Below, one piece after another: positions 1 through 9,678 of a stretch of DNA of 64,000 nucleotides. Made by a program: the position numbers and the translations under genes. The stretch covers positions 124,001 through 188,000 of the forward strand of contig NZ_JAERTY010000001.1 of the NCBI RefSeq assembly GCF_016746095.1, read 5' to 3'. Source of the stretch: Sphingobacterium faecale (GTDB lineage Bacteria > Bacteroidota > Bacteroidia > Sphingobacteriales > Sphingobacteriaceae). Within the stretch, counting starts at the first letter, position 1. The number at the start of each line of letters is the position of its first letter. A model generated the notes under the pieces. It was not told the origin of the DNA. It worked only from the letters and a program-made list of their open reading frames with translations, and searched no databases.

Positions 1-45
1 CGCAGATTTTCTATTTAGTTATTTTTCATATTTGCGCTTTTTTTA

Positions 46-1176
46 TTAATTTAAAGCTTTTTCTAACATTTCTTCCAATGCCTTATGACTTAACCGTCTT
101 CCGATAATGGTCCCATCCGGAGCGATCAGAAAACTATCCGGGATCGGTTGTACACCATATAATTCTGCTACGGGCGCTTTACCCGTAGATAGATCCGAAG
201 CCTGTGGCCAGTTTAGACCATCTTTAACAATAGCCTCTTTCCATTTTTTTTCGTCTTTTTTGACATCGATCGAGTATTGCAGTATGGTAAAACCTTTATC
301 CTTGAATTTTTCATACGTCGCTTTCATATGCGGATGCTGTGCTCTGCAGGGTACACACCAGTGTGCCCAAAACTCTAACAGCACATATTTTCCTTTAAAG
401 TCACTTAGTTTAATAGGTGCTCCAGTGGTGTCAGAAGACGTAAAGTCTGGAGCCTTTTGACCTACAGCGACAGTTTTATTTGCGGCTAATTTATTTGCTA
501 TATATTTTCCTTGGCTAGATTGTTTCAGCTTGTCCGAAAGATTTGTATATAAGCTGTCGGTGAGACCTATTGGAAGATTATCCTGAAGAACATAAAGATA
601 ACCCAGCGTGATGTCTGAATTAGGATTGTTTTTCATAAAGTCAATTTTAAAATTGTTGACCGAGTCGCTTTTAGCCTTTATTAGTGCGCCAATATTGTTG
701 TATTCAGCCGTTCCTTCCTCAAGATTTCTTATCTGTTGTATCAGGGCAGATCTGCGTTTATAGAGCGGGACTAAAAACTCTTGACTTTTTGTGTACGCTT
801 CATTTGTTTCTGTACCCGATATTTTGATTTCGTCAAGAAGATCTACATGTCCTGTGATTTTTATTTTCCCCGGTTCTAAATAAAAATATGAATTTTTACG
901 AGGGTTTATTTCACCTAGATGTAAATGTACAAAGTAAGACTTATCTATAAAGCCTTTCAACTGAAATTTATCTCCTATACTGGTTGTGGTTATGGTATCG
1001 ATTTCTGCGCTACCCTCTTTATAGACGATAATGAAGATCTTGTTATTATTCAGACCTTTTATTTCCCCATTGATTTGATAATTGAATTCCTTAGGTTTTT
1101 GCGCTTGCGACTTACTACTTGTACATGCTAGAAGCAAGCATAGTCCAATATTTAAAAGTGTTTTCATTTTACTCAT
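46..1176 (-). CDS. TlpA-like thioredoxin with DUF4369 N-terminal domain
   Basis: A 376-residue exported thiol-disulfide oxidoreductase. The N-terminus is hydrophobic and ends in a lipobox-like LLLAC, so it is probably a lipoprotein facing the periplasm. Residues about 30-135 resemble the DUF4369 domain usually found in front of thioredoxin domains in Bacteroidota. The AhpC/TSA/TlpA fold fills about 237-376, with the redox motif WCVPC near residue 273. It lies 18 bp downstream of susD and so should be the last gene of the sigma-FecR-SusC-SusD-TlpA module. Its job may be thiol reduction of periplasmic partners or of the imported ligand, but the substrate is unknown. Translation may start at the first ATG or at the second one three codons later. 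Confidence 0.9.
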   Translation of the reverse strand: MSKMKTLLNIGLCLLLACTSSKSQAQKPKEFNYQINGEIKGLNNNKIFIIVYKEGSAEIDTITTTSIGDKFQLKGFIDKSYFVHLHLGEINPRKNSYFYLEPGKIKITGHVDLLDEIKISGTETNEAYTKSQEFLVPLYKRRSALIQQIRNLEEGTAEYNNIGALIKAKSDSVNNFKIDFMKNNPNSDITLGYLYVLQDNLPIGLTDSLYTNLSDKLKQSSQGKYIANKLAANKTVAVGQKAPDFTSSDTTGAPIKLSDFKGKYVLLEFWAHWCVPCRAQHPHMKATYEKFKDKGFTILQYSIDVKKDEKKWKEAIVKDGLNWPQASDLSTGKAPVAELYGVQPIPDSFLIAPDGTIIGRRLSHKALEEMLEKALN

Positions 1177-1194
1177 TTGAATTTTAGATATTAT

Positions 1195-2733
1195 TTAATA
1201 TGTGTTCTGTACGATAGCACCATTACTCGATATAATCTCTGTTACAGGTATAGGGCTCGCATATCGCCTTGAATCTTTTGGTAACGCGTATGTTTTAACG
1301 GGTTCATTGAATAAAACGTTTGTGCCATTGTAAGGGTAAAAATCCCGTGTTAAAATCACATCATCATTAGGGTCATCGTTATTATTATACCTCCGGATGT
1401 CGAACCAGCGTTGTACAAAAGGCATCTCTCTTCTTCTTTCTTCCAAGATCTTTTTTATGGCATCATCTTTAGAGGTCGCCGTCAGATCGACCCATGGCCC
1501 AGGTTTCATCCGTTTTGCTCTCAAGATGTTCAATGTATTCATTGCGCTTGAATAGTCATTATTACGCGCCTGTGCTTCGGCTTTCATGAGTAATACTTCA
1601 GCAACAGTGGGACCCGATGGTATAAAGCTCTTGAAGAAAAACACATAGCCCGGATAGCTGTAGGCGGGTTTGACCATGCCCCGATCATACGAATAGTTTT
1701 CGACCATGTGGTATTGATAGCGCAAGTCGTTGGTCTTATCATAAAGATTGAGCAATGCTTGACTCGGGATGTACCACCAGGTACTGACATCTAACATACG
1801 GAAATATAAAAATTCTTTCCATCCGATCATATCTGTTTGGTCCATATCATTATCATGGGTATACGGATATTTAATTGTCACAGTTTCCGCTTGTGGTGTC
1901 CCACTGTTGATTCCAACGGAACCATCTATGCCGTAGCGCATTTCCGAATTATAGTCTACCAGGGTGCTGTAGTCCTGCAATACAGAATTGGCATGCGCGA
2001 TGGTTTTGCTATAGTCATTTTTATGGAGGTAAAATCTTGCAGCAAAAGCGTTTACAGACTCTTTGCTGGCGCGCCAGTGCCTAGCTCGGCCCGAAGCCGT
2101 TAAGGAAACTGGACTCTTTAATGCTTCTGCCAGATCTGATTCGATGAGCTGGTATACTTTTTCTAGAGACTGCCTTTCTATAGGCTCTTCAAAGCTGGTA
2201 CTCGTCTTTAATGGTAGCCCCAATTCATTTTTATTGGCATCGGTATAGGGTAGACAATAGGTGTTGGCTAGTATCCAATAACTGTATGCACGGATAAAGT
2301 GCGCATCAGCCTTAATAATGGCCTTTTCTTGTTCGCTTCCACTGACATTGTCCAGGTTACTCAATACCATATTTGCAGTGAATATTTTTTTATATTCACT
2401 GGTCCAAAGATTATCTTGTTGATTTTCAAGTAAATATTGGGTATCCCAGGTTGCGAATTGTATAGCGGCAATATTGGATAAGACCGATCGTCCACCATCA
2501 TAGAGATTAACGGTCAATCCCCAATCGTCTGTACCGTATGTCTGTGCACGGTTTTCTTCTCGGTAGAAAGTAGATTGATTGTCCAACAGCGCATTCAGCT
2601 GAGCGGTAGTCTTAACGACCAGTGCGGATGTTTTGGAAGGTGGCTCTTCCAAGAATTTTTTGCAGGATAGCAGCATACATGATGCGACTGTCAAAATCAA
2701 TATGTTATAAGGATATAGATGTTTATTTGTCAT
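1195..2733 (-). CDS. SusD/RagB family nutrient-binding outer-membrane lipoprotein
   Basis: The SusD-type lid lipoprotein that pairs with the SusC transporter upstream. I place the start at 2733 (MTNKHLYPYN), not at the in-frame ATG 12 codons upstream. The inner start gives a normal lipoprotein signal peptide ending at MLLSC followed by KKFLEEPPS, a typical SusD mature start, and leaves a 13-bp gap to the susC stop. The C-terminus has the usual SusD block with ERRREMPFVQRWFDIRRY. The length of about 512 residues is normal. The ligand is unknown: no glycoside hydrolase is linked to this module, and the neighbouring TlpA-like protein points to a peptide or another non-glycan substrate, which is only an inference. 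Confidence 0.93.
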   Translation of the reverse strand: MTNKHLYPYNILILTVASCMLLSCKKFLEEPPSKTSALVVKTTAQLNALLDNQSTFYREENRAQTYGTDDWGLTVNLYDGGRSVLSNIAAIQFATWDTQYLLENQQDNLWTSEYKKIFTANMVLSNLDNVSGSEQEKAIIKADAHFIRAYSYWILANTYCLPYTDANKNELGLPLKTSTSFEEPIERQSLEKVYQLIESDLAEALKSPVSLTASGRARHWRASKESVNAFAARFYLHKNDYSKTIAHANSVLQDYSTLVDYNSEMRYGIDGSVGINSGTPQAETVTIKYPYTHDNDMDQTDMIGWKEFLYFRMLDVSTWWYIPSQALLNLYDKTNDLRYQYHMVENYSYDRGMVKPAYSYPGYVFFFKSFIPSGPTVAEVLLMKAEAQARNNDYSSAMNTLNILRAKRMKPGPWVDLTATSKDDAIKKILEERRREMPFVQRWFDIRRYNNNDDPNDDVILTRDFYPYNGTNVLFNEPVKTYALPKDSRRYASPIPVTEIISSNGAIVQNTY

Positions 2734-2746
2734 GATATTATCTTTT

Positions 2747-5700
2747 TTAGAGTGCACACTTGATACCAAATGAAATGCGAGGTTGTGGCTTCAACGTTCC
2801 TAAAGGGTATTCAGGATCTTCTCCTGCATGATTAGCAACTATTGTGAATAGGTCGTTACCTTGTACAAATACTTGCGCACGTTTCATATTGATTTTTGAA
2901 GAGAATCTGAACGGTAGGTTATAACTTAAGTTGATCTCCTGCATGCGGATATGCGAAGCGTCTTCCACCAAGTAGTTCATGTAATCTGTAAATCTACCCC
3001 AAAAATAGTAGCGAGGCTCGATCTGGTTCAATGGAAGAGGTATGATTTCCATTGGATCCCCATTCACGACTTCACCCACTTTTTTATTCGGTAGTACACG
3101 CGAACTCAGCGTCGCAGGATAGTTAAAGCCTTTTCTTCGAAACTTGTGTCCAAATTTACCTGTGACGATAAAAGATAAGTTGAAGTCATAAACCTTAAGG
3201 GAGTTGGTAAACCCAAAGGTATACGGAGCTACTGTTGTTCCCATATTCAACAGGTAAGTTGTTCCATCTCCCGGTGTAGAGGTTGAGAAATCAAAATTTG
3301 TTCCATTTGGTCCCGCTACGGTAGGTTGGTTGTTGATTATTCCGCTATATTCATAGGCCCATAGCGTATTCGCATCCTGACCTTCTACATAGGCACTAGA
3401 TCCTCCGCCCACAAGCCAAGAGGCATTGTAGTTGGCAATAAATAATTGGGTGATTTTGTTCTTATTGTAGGAAAAATTAGCATTACCTCTCCAGACGATA
3501 TCGTTCCCTTTGATCCGTTGTACCGTTCCCAATTCCAGCTCGATCCCCCTGTTTGTCATGGCTGCATTGTTTAAGTTCTGACGGGTAGTCCCATTTACCG
3601 CAGGAATAGATAAAGCTGCAATAAGATCTTTGCCAGATTTGTTATATAGATCTATTTTACCGTACAGGGCACCTTGAAATAAGCTATAATCGATACCAAC
3701 ATTCCAGGTTCCTGTTTTTTCCCAACGTAGTGTGGGGTTTCCAAAGCTTGATATCGTAGCTCGGTAGTCCCCAGTATACAGGTTTGGCGAAGATTCTAAT
3801 GCGATCAATGGGCGAAAAGAGGTAGATCTATCCACGTTACCGTTGTAACCATAAGTAGCACGTAGCGCAAGATGATCGACCCAATTGACGTCTTGCATGA
3901 AGTGCTCTTTATTAAGACGCCAGCTTCCTCCCAATGACCAAAATGGTGCGTATCGGTAAGAAGGATCATCTGTGATCAGGTTTGAAGCATCGGTACGTAT
4001 ACTACCGGACAAGGTATACTTTGATCTGTAGGTGTATGCTGCATTTGCGAATAGGGAGAAGTACCGATCTGTAATGTGCGTGAATTTATTGACATAACCA
4101 AAAGATTGATTTGAACCGGTCCAATTCCGTATAGGGGCAGTTGGGGTACCAGGTCCATTGGGAAATATACCTACGCTAAGCGTTTCTTCATTATAACCAT
4201 ATGCTGTGGGGATACTGAAAGTCTGCGATACCAAATGATTGAGCTCTGTTCCTCCGATGAAATTAACTTCATGATCCTGGCCAAATTGACGGTCAAAATT
4301 AAGTTGGTTTCTGAAGATATAGGATTCTGTCTTACTTCTGTCTTGTTCTAATATACCGCCTTTTGGTAGATTTAACGTGATGCGATTGGTAGCTCTGTCC
4401 CAACTAGCCGCTGTGTTTACCGCATTTCTAACATAAAAGGTCTGCTCATTGTTAAAGTTACGATTGGTCGTGTTGAATAGTTCATACTGTACCTTGGTAT
4501 CAAATGATAGGCCTTTTATTATTCTAAATGTCAATCCTGTTTGTAGTCGCGTATTCAGTTGTTCACTGGTATACTTTCGGTTTTCGATTTCCTGGATCGG
4601 ATTATACGACCAGTCGGCGTACGGAAATGATCCAGTAGGTACTAAGCGATCTAGAATAGGTGTATAGTATCTAGAAATATTGGTCAACGAACCGTCTTCA
4701 TTTCGAAGTATTTCATACGGGGCTATGTTTGCGATATCAGCCAGTGGATTTGGTGATCCGTATGGGTTCACATTATAATTTACACCGCTTCGGTTTATCT
4801 TATTATAGTTGACCAAACCTCCAAAATTGAATTCTAACCATTTAAATACATCTGCAGATGTATTGTAGTTGACGGTATATTTTTTGTTGTCAGAATGTTT
4901 GAAATTTGACTGGGTGTCTTCAAAAAGCAATGACACACGATTACTCATTTTTTCTGTTGAACCTGATAAATCTAAGGAATACTGTTGTACAGCAGGGTTT
5001 TTAAGAAGCTCCTTACGAATCTGCTCCTTATTGCTTAGTGTTTTGTAGGTGGACAAACGTGCATCGCGCTCCGCCAAGGTAATGTACCCAAGGTTGTGCT
5101 CACTCATGGCTACAGTGCCCGGAGACCAAGATTTGTAGATATCGCTCGGGAACACCCCACCATTAATATCTGCGCCCCAATTGCCAAAGGACTTCATCTC
5201 ATAATCGATGGTTTCTGAAGATGAAGCCAATGGATTGACATAATCAAGATCTAATTTTTTAGAGATACGGGTGAAAGCCGAGAAATTTACGGCTAAAGGT
5301 GTACCTTTCTTGCTTTTTTTTGTTACGACTACAATCACACCGTTTGCCGATTTTGCTCCCCATATAGAAGCCGCGGCTGCATCTTTCAGTACAGTTACAC
5401 TCTCTACATCATTAGGATTGATGGTGCTAAAATCACCTTGGATTGGAAATCCATCGACAACAACTAAAGGTGCTGCATTTTGATTACGGACCCCGAAATC
5501 ATTACGGATGTTTAATGCCGTTTGCCCCCGGATTTCAAATCTTGGATTGCCATCCGCATCCAGTGTAGCTTGCATCCCTGCCGTAGTACCGATCAGTCGT
5601 TGCGCAATGCTCGTCGAGGGTTTTTCCAGTTGTTCCTGGCTTATGGTGTTGAAAGACCCTGTGGCTCTTTCTTTGGATATCGTTTGATAGCCGGTATTAA

Positions 5701-6343
5701 CCACAGACACTTCTTCTAGTTCGGAGGTAATAGGTTCCATTTTTATAGACAGTGTATGTGCCTTACCTACGGTTATTTCTCTCTTTTTATACCCTAGAAA
5801 AGAAAGCTGCAAGACGACGCCTTCGTCAATGCCAGGTAGTACAAATTCTCCTGTCGTACTGGTCTGTGCTGCGACATTCGAATTTTTGACACGTATGGTT
5901 ACCCCTACTAGAGGAGTTCCCTTTTCATCCGTTACGATTCCCCTTATATCCACAGTGGCAATAGCTGATGCATTTTTAGGAATCTCATCTTTTTTACGTA
6001 TCAGGACTGTCTTATCATTTATGGCATAGAATAAAGGTTGGTTCTTAAGGCAAGTCTCCAAGACATTCGTGATACTGGCATTCTTAAAATCGACATCAAT
6101 TAGTTTAAGGTGATTGATATCTTTATCGAGGTAAATAAAATCGTAGCCACTTTGTGCACTTATTTTATCCAATACCTGTTGGAGTGATATATTCTTCCCC
6201 TTTAGGGTAATCTGGGCATTAGTGACAGCACTTACCTGCACCAGAGAAAAAAACATTATGAATGTGGTTAACTTCATAATTAATAGTGTTTTTTGGAGCA
6301 ATCCCACAGGAACGTGCACTCCAGATGTTTCATTAATTTTCAT
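2747..6343 (-). CDS. SusC/RagA family TonB-dependent transporter with STN domain
   Basis: A 1198-residue outer-membrane transporter. The signal peptide lies around residues 23-44. It is followed by an STN domain (about 45-115) of the kind that signals to FecR anti-sigma factors, a carboxypeptidase-regulatory-like beta sandwich (about 130-210), and a TonB plug. The plug begins with the TGYQTISKERATGSF box and contains the usual VTVLKDAAAASIWGAKSANG block. The rest is beta barrel. The start could also be the ATG at 6277, directly before the signal peptide. Its pairing with SusD, and with FecR and sigma upstream, makes it a ligand-sensing transporter controlled by trans-envelope signalling. Confidence 0.95.
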   Translation of the reverse strand: MKINETSGVHVPVGLLQKTLLIMKLTTFIMFFSLVQVSAVTNAQITLKGKNISLQQVLDKISAQSGYDFIYLDKDINHLKLIDVDFKNASITNVLETCLKNQPLFYAINDKTVLIRKKDEIPKNASAIATVDIRGIVTDEKGTPLVGVTIRVKNSNVAAQTSTTGEFVLPGIDEGVVLQLSFLGYKKREITVGKAHTLSIKMEPITSELEEVSVVNTGYQTISKERATGSFNTISQEQLEKPSTSIAQRLIGTTAGMQATLDADGNPRFEIRGQTALNIRNDFGVRNQNAAPLVVVDGFPIQGDFSTINPNDVESVTVLKDAAAASIWGAKSANGVIVVVTKKSKKGTPLAVNFSAFTRISKKLDLDYVNPLASSSETIDYEMKSFGNWGADINGGVFPSDIYKSWSPGTVAMSEHNLGYITLAERDARLSTYKTLSNKEQIRKELLKNPAVQQYSLDLSGSTEKMSNRVSLLFEDTQSNFKHSDNKKYTVNYNTSADVFKWLEFNFGGLVNYNKINRSGVNYNVNPYGSPNPLADIANIAPYEILRNEDGSLTNISRYYTPILDRLVPTGSFPYADWSYNPIQEIENRKYTSEQLNTRLQTGLTFRIIKGLSFDTKVQYELFNTTNRNFNNEQTFYVRNAVNTAASWDRATNRITLNLPKGGILEQDRSKTESYIFRNQLNFDRQFGQDHEVNFIGGTELNHLVSQTFSIPTAYGYNEETLSVGIFPNGPGTPTAPIRNWTGSNQSFGYVNKFTHITDRYFSLFANAAYTYRSKYTLSGSIRTDASNLITDDPSYRYAPFWSLGGSWRLNKEHFMQDVNWVDHLALRATYGYNGNVDRSTSFRPLIALESSPNLYTGDYRATISSFGNPTLRWEKTGTWNVGIDYSLFQGALYGKIDLYNKSGKDLIAALSIPAVNGTTRQNLNNAAMTNRGIELELGTVQRIKGNDIVWRGNANFSYNKNKITQLFIANYNASWLVGGGSSAYVEGQDANTLWAYEYSGIINNQPTVAGPNGTNFDFSTSTPGDGTTYLLNMGTTVAPYTFGFTNSLKVYDFNLSFIVTGKFGHKFRRKGFNYPATLSSRVLPNKKVGEVVNGDPMEIIPLPLNQIEPRYYFWGRFTDYMNYLVEDASHIRMQEINLSYNLPFRFSSKINMKRAQVFVQGNDLFTIVANHAGEDPEYPLGTLKPQPRISFGIKCAL

Positions 6344-6415
6344 TAATTTTGACTTGTTTGGTTAGTTGAGTATTAGTTCTCGTAATGAATTGTAATGATT
6401 GGCCAAACAGTTAAG

Positions 6416-6447
6416 CGGGGGTAGGTCGAAGTACTCCCGTTTTTTTT
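6416..6447 (+). terminator. Stem-loop with T-tract between fecR and susC
   Basis: An 8-bp stem pairs CGGGGGTA (6416-6423) with TACTCCCG (6432-6439), with one G.U pair and an 8-nt loop, and is followed by eight T residues on the plus strand. Read on the plus strand it is a typical intrinsic terminator and would stop antisense transcription out of susC. Read on the minus strand, the gene direction, it has an A-tract before the stem and may be a partial attenuator between fecR and susC. Confidence 0.55.
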
Positions 6448-6467
6448 AGCCATTTAGATAGAATATG

Positions 6468-7622
6468 TTATGGCATGACGATAATCCTCCTTCCTTCAAT
6501 TTTAAATTTGGCAGCTTTTGTAAACGATATTTTGTCCAGAATTTTCGAAATATCATCGTAGCGGCTGATTGAACCCGTGAAAACTTTATCTGTGAAATCA
6601 CCAATATAGACGACTTCTACATCGTACCATCTAGATAGTTTTAACATAATGCTTTCTAGGCTTTCACTTTTGAAAATGAACTTGCCGTGTTTCCAGGCGA
6701 TCATTCTTTCTGCATCTACATTCTGAATATGGATTTTATTACCTTGGAGCACAGCTTGTTGATCCGGCTTTAAAAGGGTATTGTTAATTTTTACAGATCC
6801 TTCCAGTAGGGTAGTGCGGCTAATTGATTCTTCGCTATAACTGTTTACGTTAAAGTGGGTCCCTAGTACCTCCACAGTTTGATTTTTACTCTCGACGAAA
6901 AAAGGTTTTTTAATATCCTTAGCCACTTCAAAGTAGGCTTCTCCGTCCAGTATAACAAGACGTGTTTTTGATGCGCCCATATGCGCAGTATAGGTTAAGC
7001 TCGTAGCGGCATTTAGCCACACCTTAGTTCCATCGGATAGGGTGATCTGATAGGTTCCCCCTTTTGGAGTAGTGATCGTCTGTGTCAGGGTAGCCGAAGA
7101 TCCCCAGGGCAAACCAAGCACAGTGCCATCATTATAGGTCAGCTGTTCATCATCGATCACGATACCGTTTTGATTTTCGCTCAGCACGATTTGTTCGCCA
7201 TTTGCTAATGTGATTGTCGCTTTATTTCCGCCGGCTACAATTTCCTGTTTATGAGCCAATTCACGTGCAGGCTTTAAACTTGACTCATTTTGGTTATAGA
7301 GCTGTAGCCCGCCAATAATCAAGACTATCGCCGCCGCTCCCCATTTCCATAATTTGATAGAGGAAATCTTATTTCTAGCGCGGGGGATAGACTGGCTATA
7401 GCGAGGATCTTCAACGATCCCTTGAAAAATATCCGCGCTTTTGGAATTTGATAGTGGGTAGTCGTCAAGACTTTTCCAATCTTTATCCATAAACAATTCC
7501 ACATCGTCCAACGTATCATATTCGTTCAGATACGACAGAAGCTGATCATATTCCGCTTTACTGATTTTTCCGTTAGCATACTTTTCCAGTAATTGCTGGA
7601 TGATATAGTTTTCCTCATTCAT
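6468..7622 (-). CDS. FecR family anti-sigma factor
   Basis: A 384-residue inner-membrane anti-sigma factor. The cytoplasmic N-terminal region (1-90) would hold the ECF sigma factor encoded 81 bp upstream. A single membrane segment follows at about 93-112 (WGAAAIVLIIGGLQLY). The periplasmic FecR domain is at about 175-275, with the typical TTPKGGTYQITLSDGTKVWL stretch. A C-terminal DUF4974 domain (about 315-384) matches the STN-like sensing end. By analogy with FecA-FecR-FecI, the SusC STN domain contacts this periplasmic part when ligand is bound and the sigma factor is released to transcribe susC and susD. Confidence 0.94.
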   Translation of the reverse strand: MNEENYIIQQLLEKYANGKISKAEYDQLLSYLNEYDTLDDVELFMDKDWKSLDDYPLSNSKSADIFQGIVEDPRYSQSIPRARNKISSIKLWKWGAAAIVLIIGGLQLYNQNESSLKPARELAHKQEIVAGGNKATITLANGEQIVLSENQNGIVIDDEQLTYNDGTVLGLPWGSSATLTQTITTPKGGTYQITLSDGTKVWLNAATSLTYTAHMGASKTRLVILDGEAYFEVAKDIKKPFFVESKNQTVEVLGTHFNVNSYSEESISRTTLLEGSVKINNTLLKPDQQAVLQGNKIHIQNVDAERMIAWKHGKFIFKSESLESIMLKLSRWYDVEVVYIGDFTDKVFTGSISRYDDISKILDKISFTKAAKFKIEGRRIIVMP

Positions 7623-7703
7623 GTCTTATATGGCTTCAAGATGGTGCTACTAATTGATAATACACCGCAAAGCAGACATGGGAGTAGTTGGATTTGAAAA
7701 AAA

Positions 7704-8294
7704 CTAAAATTTGTTGAATAGCATAAAAATTATGGCGAGCTGAAAGTAACTGTCGAATTGCAGTCGTAGTGACTTAAGTGCTTCAGCACTGTGTTTTTTT
7801 ACAGTTTCTTTGGATATGTTAAGTTTGTCTGCAATTTCTTGTTGACTTAATCCCTCATATCTGCTCATCTTAAAAACAAGTTGCTGTTGTTTGGTCAATT
7901 TTTGGACAGCTTGATCCGTGAATTTTTGAAGTTCCACAAGATTTATAAATTCTTCTGTACTGTTACTCCGATCCAGATAATTTAACCAGAGTTCCTCCGC
8001 GGCGGCACTGAATCTTGTAGCTTCTCGAATACGGTTCAGACACAGTCTCTTACAGATGGTATAGAGTAGGCCTTCTAGAGATTGATTCGGATCTAGTTTG
8101 TGACGCGTAGTCCAAAGCTTGATTAGCGTGTCATGGACGGCTTCTTCCGATTGTTCCGCATTCTGTAGATAGCGGATACAAAAGTGATAAAGTTTTTTAT
8201 GCCATTTTTCAAAAATATACTGAAAGGCACCTTGGTCATCCTGACTTAACAGAATAGCAAGCTCCTCGTCCGAATATTCGATATAAGAATTCAT
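7704..8294 (-). CDS. ECF RNA polymerase sigma-70 factor, FecI-like
   Basis: A 196-residue ECF sigma factor with region 2 at about 25-92 (LYHFCIRYLQNAEQSEEAVHD) and region 4 at about 130-182 (QQEIADKLNISKETVKKHSAEALKSLR, a clear HTH). It is the first gene of the minus-strand sigma-FecR-SusC-SusD-TlpA module and is expected to activate susC and susD. The gene downstream is its cognate FecR. A housekeeping promoter with an exact TAnnTTTG box lies about 50 bp upstream. Confidence 0.95.
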   Translation of the reverse strand: MNSYIEYSDEELAILLSQDDQGAFQYIFEKWHKKLYHFCIRYLQNAEQSEEAVHDTLIKLWTTRHKLDPNQSLEGLLYTICKRLCLNRIREATRFSAAAEELWLNYLDRSNSTEEFINLVELQKFTDQAVQKLTKQQQLVFKMSRYEGLSQQEIADKLNISKETVKKHSAEALKSLRLQFDSYFQLAIIFMLFNKF

Positions 8295-8985
8295 AAATGT
8301 AATTATCGCACTTCTAAAATAGGCTATATTGGTCAGCCCGAATTACAAAGGTAAGCCAAGATAGTTATATTTTTAAATTTATCCTTGATGTGAGGCCCTT
8401 ATTATAAACGGCACATTGCTTTGTAAGCAGCAGGCGAAGTGTTAACCATATTAAAACTTTGTTTCCTATTACTTTTTAGTATTTAATTGATCAAGACTAA
8501 ATACGTATTGCGATTGCGTAGCCATTTACAAGCTGGACCCACACTTGTCTATACCGAATAGTTTAATGGTACTTTGCGTCCTAATGCTATCGTCATTGTC
8601 AGTGCAAAAGTCAATAAAAGTAAAGCCGTAGCATAAGACGTAAGTCGCATTTTAATACCTAACAGTAATAGTACGTAAAAACAAGCTATTTCCACTGCTG
8701 GTTTTTCTTCCGATCACATTTCGAGTAGGTATTTGCTTACAAATAGTTGTTGGCCACTATCAGGTAAATAGTATATTGAGTACTTTTTATAGCAGATGAT
8801 AATCTGTTGGTCATCAATGCATATCGTTAGGGAGAGGAGCGTTTAAGAATTGCCTTTTACAAACAATTGAAATTGAATGATATTTTTTTCCTTATCTTCC
8901 TAAACTATTTGAAATGCTAGAGTTTTTGTCTAAAATTGTGTTCTTTAATTAGAAAACCTCAGCAGTTTCCATTTAGAACCAACGC
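8295..8985. other. Gene-free divergent region between two ECF sigma genes
   Basis: These 691 bp hold no open reading frame with coding character on either strand. The sequence is AT-rich. It carries the promoter of the minus-strand sigma gene (8346-8377) and presumably that of the plus-strand one, for which no exact TAnnTTTG box is visible close to 8986. No strong inverted repeats or RNA-like folds were noticed by eye. Confidence 0.6.
8346..8377 (-). promoter_or_regulatory. Bacteroidota-type promoter for the ECF sigma gene
   Basis: On the minus strand TACCTTTG (8353-8346) matches the TAnnTTTG minus-7 consensus exactly. A TTTA (8377-8374), one base off the TTTG minus-33 consensus, sits 20 bp upstream. 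Transcription would begin near 8339 and give a 5-prime leader of about 45 nt. Confidence 0.55.
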
Positions 8986-9567
8986 ATGATAATCTCAGAA
9001 ACATCACTTTTAGCCGCCTTGAAGCTACAGGATAAAGAGAGTTTAGAAATTCTTTTTAAACAACTGTATCGTCCATTGGTGATGTTCGCTGCCCAGTTTT
9101 TAGACACCGTTCAGGAAGCCGAAGATGTGGTCCAGGAAGTATTTGTCAAACTTTGGGAGAATAAGACTTTCCATCAGATCCATAGCAGACTGTATGCCTA
9201 CCTGTATCGCTCGGTCAAGAATGCTTGTATAGATCGTATTCGTCAGCGCGGTGGCGTTCGTTTTGAATTGATCACTGAAGACGAAGAGATTTCAAACGAG
9301 GAGCCAATCGATGAAGAACAATGGAACTTGTATATATCCCGTATATACGCCGAGATCGATAAGCTTCCCGCACGTACACAGGAAATATTCCGAGCGGTAA
9401 TACTGGAACAGAAAAAGTATAAAGAGGTAGCCTCCCAGTTGGGCGTCTCGGTCAATACGATCAAGACGACGTTGTCACGTGCTTTTTCCAAACTTAGAGA
9501 ACGGTTTAAAGACGATGATGCCAGCCTTTACCTCTTGATCTTGATGATGGAGCGGTTGGTCAAATAG
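8986..9567 (+). CDS. ECF RNA polymerase sigma-70 factor, FecI-like
   Basis: A 193-residue ECF sigma factor and first gene of the plus-strand module. Region 2 is at about 22-90 (VMFAAQFLDTVQEAEDVVQE and VFVKLWENK) and region 4 at about 120-178, with the HTH KEVASQLGVSVNTIKTTLSR. It is followed after 111 bp by its likely FecR partner. It differs clearly in sequence from the divergent sigma gene at 7704-8294, so the two modules are not a simple recent duplication. Confidence 0.95.
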   Translation: MIISETSLLAALKLQDKESLEILFKQLYRPLVMFAAQFLDTVQEAEDVVQEVFVKLWENKTFHQIHSRLYAYLYRSVKNACIDRIRQRGGVRFELITEDEEISNEEPIDEEQWNLYISRIYAEIDKLPARTQEIFRAVILEQKKYKEVASQLGVSVNTIKTTLSRAFSKLRERFKDDDASLYLLILMMERLVK

Positions 9568-9678
9568 TCTTTTTTTAAAAAATATACATTTTCTTGTCAC
9601 CCATTTTTTATTTTCTTTCGTCACAGTGAAAATGAATGCGGAGATCTTCGTCAAAACAGCCTATTATCGTAATTACAT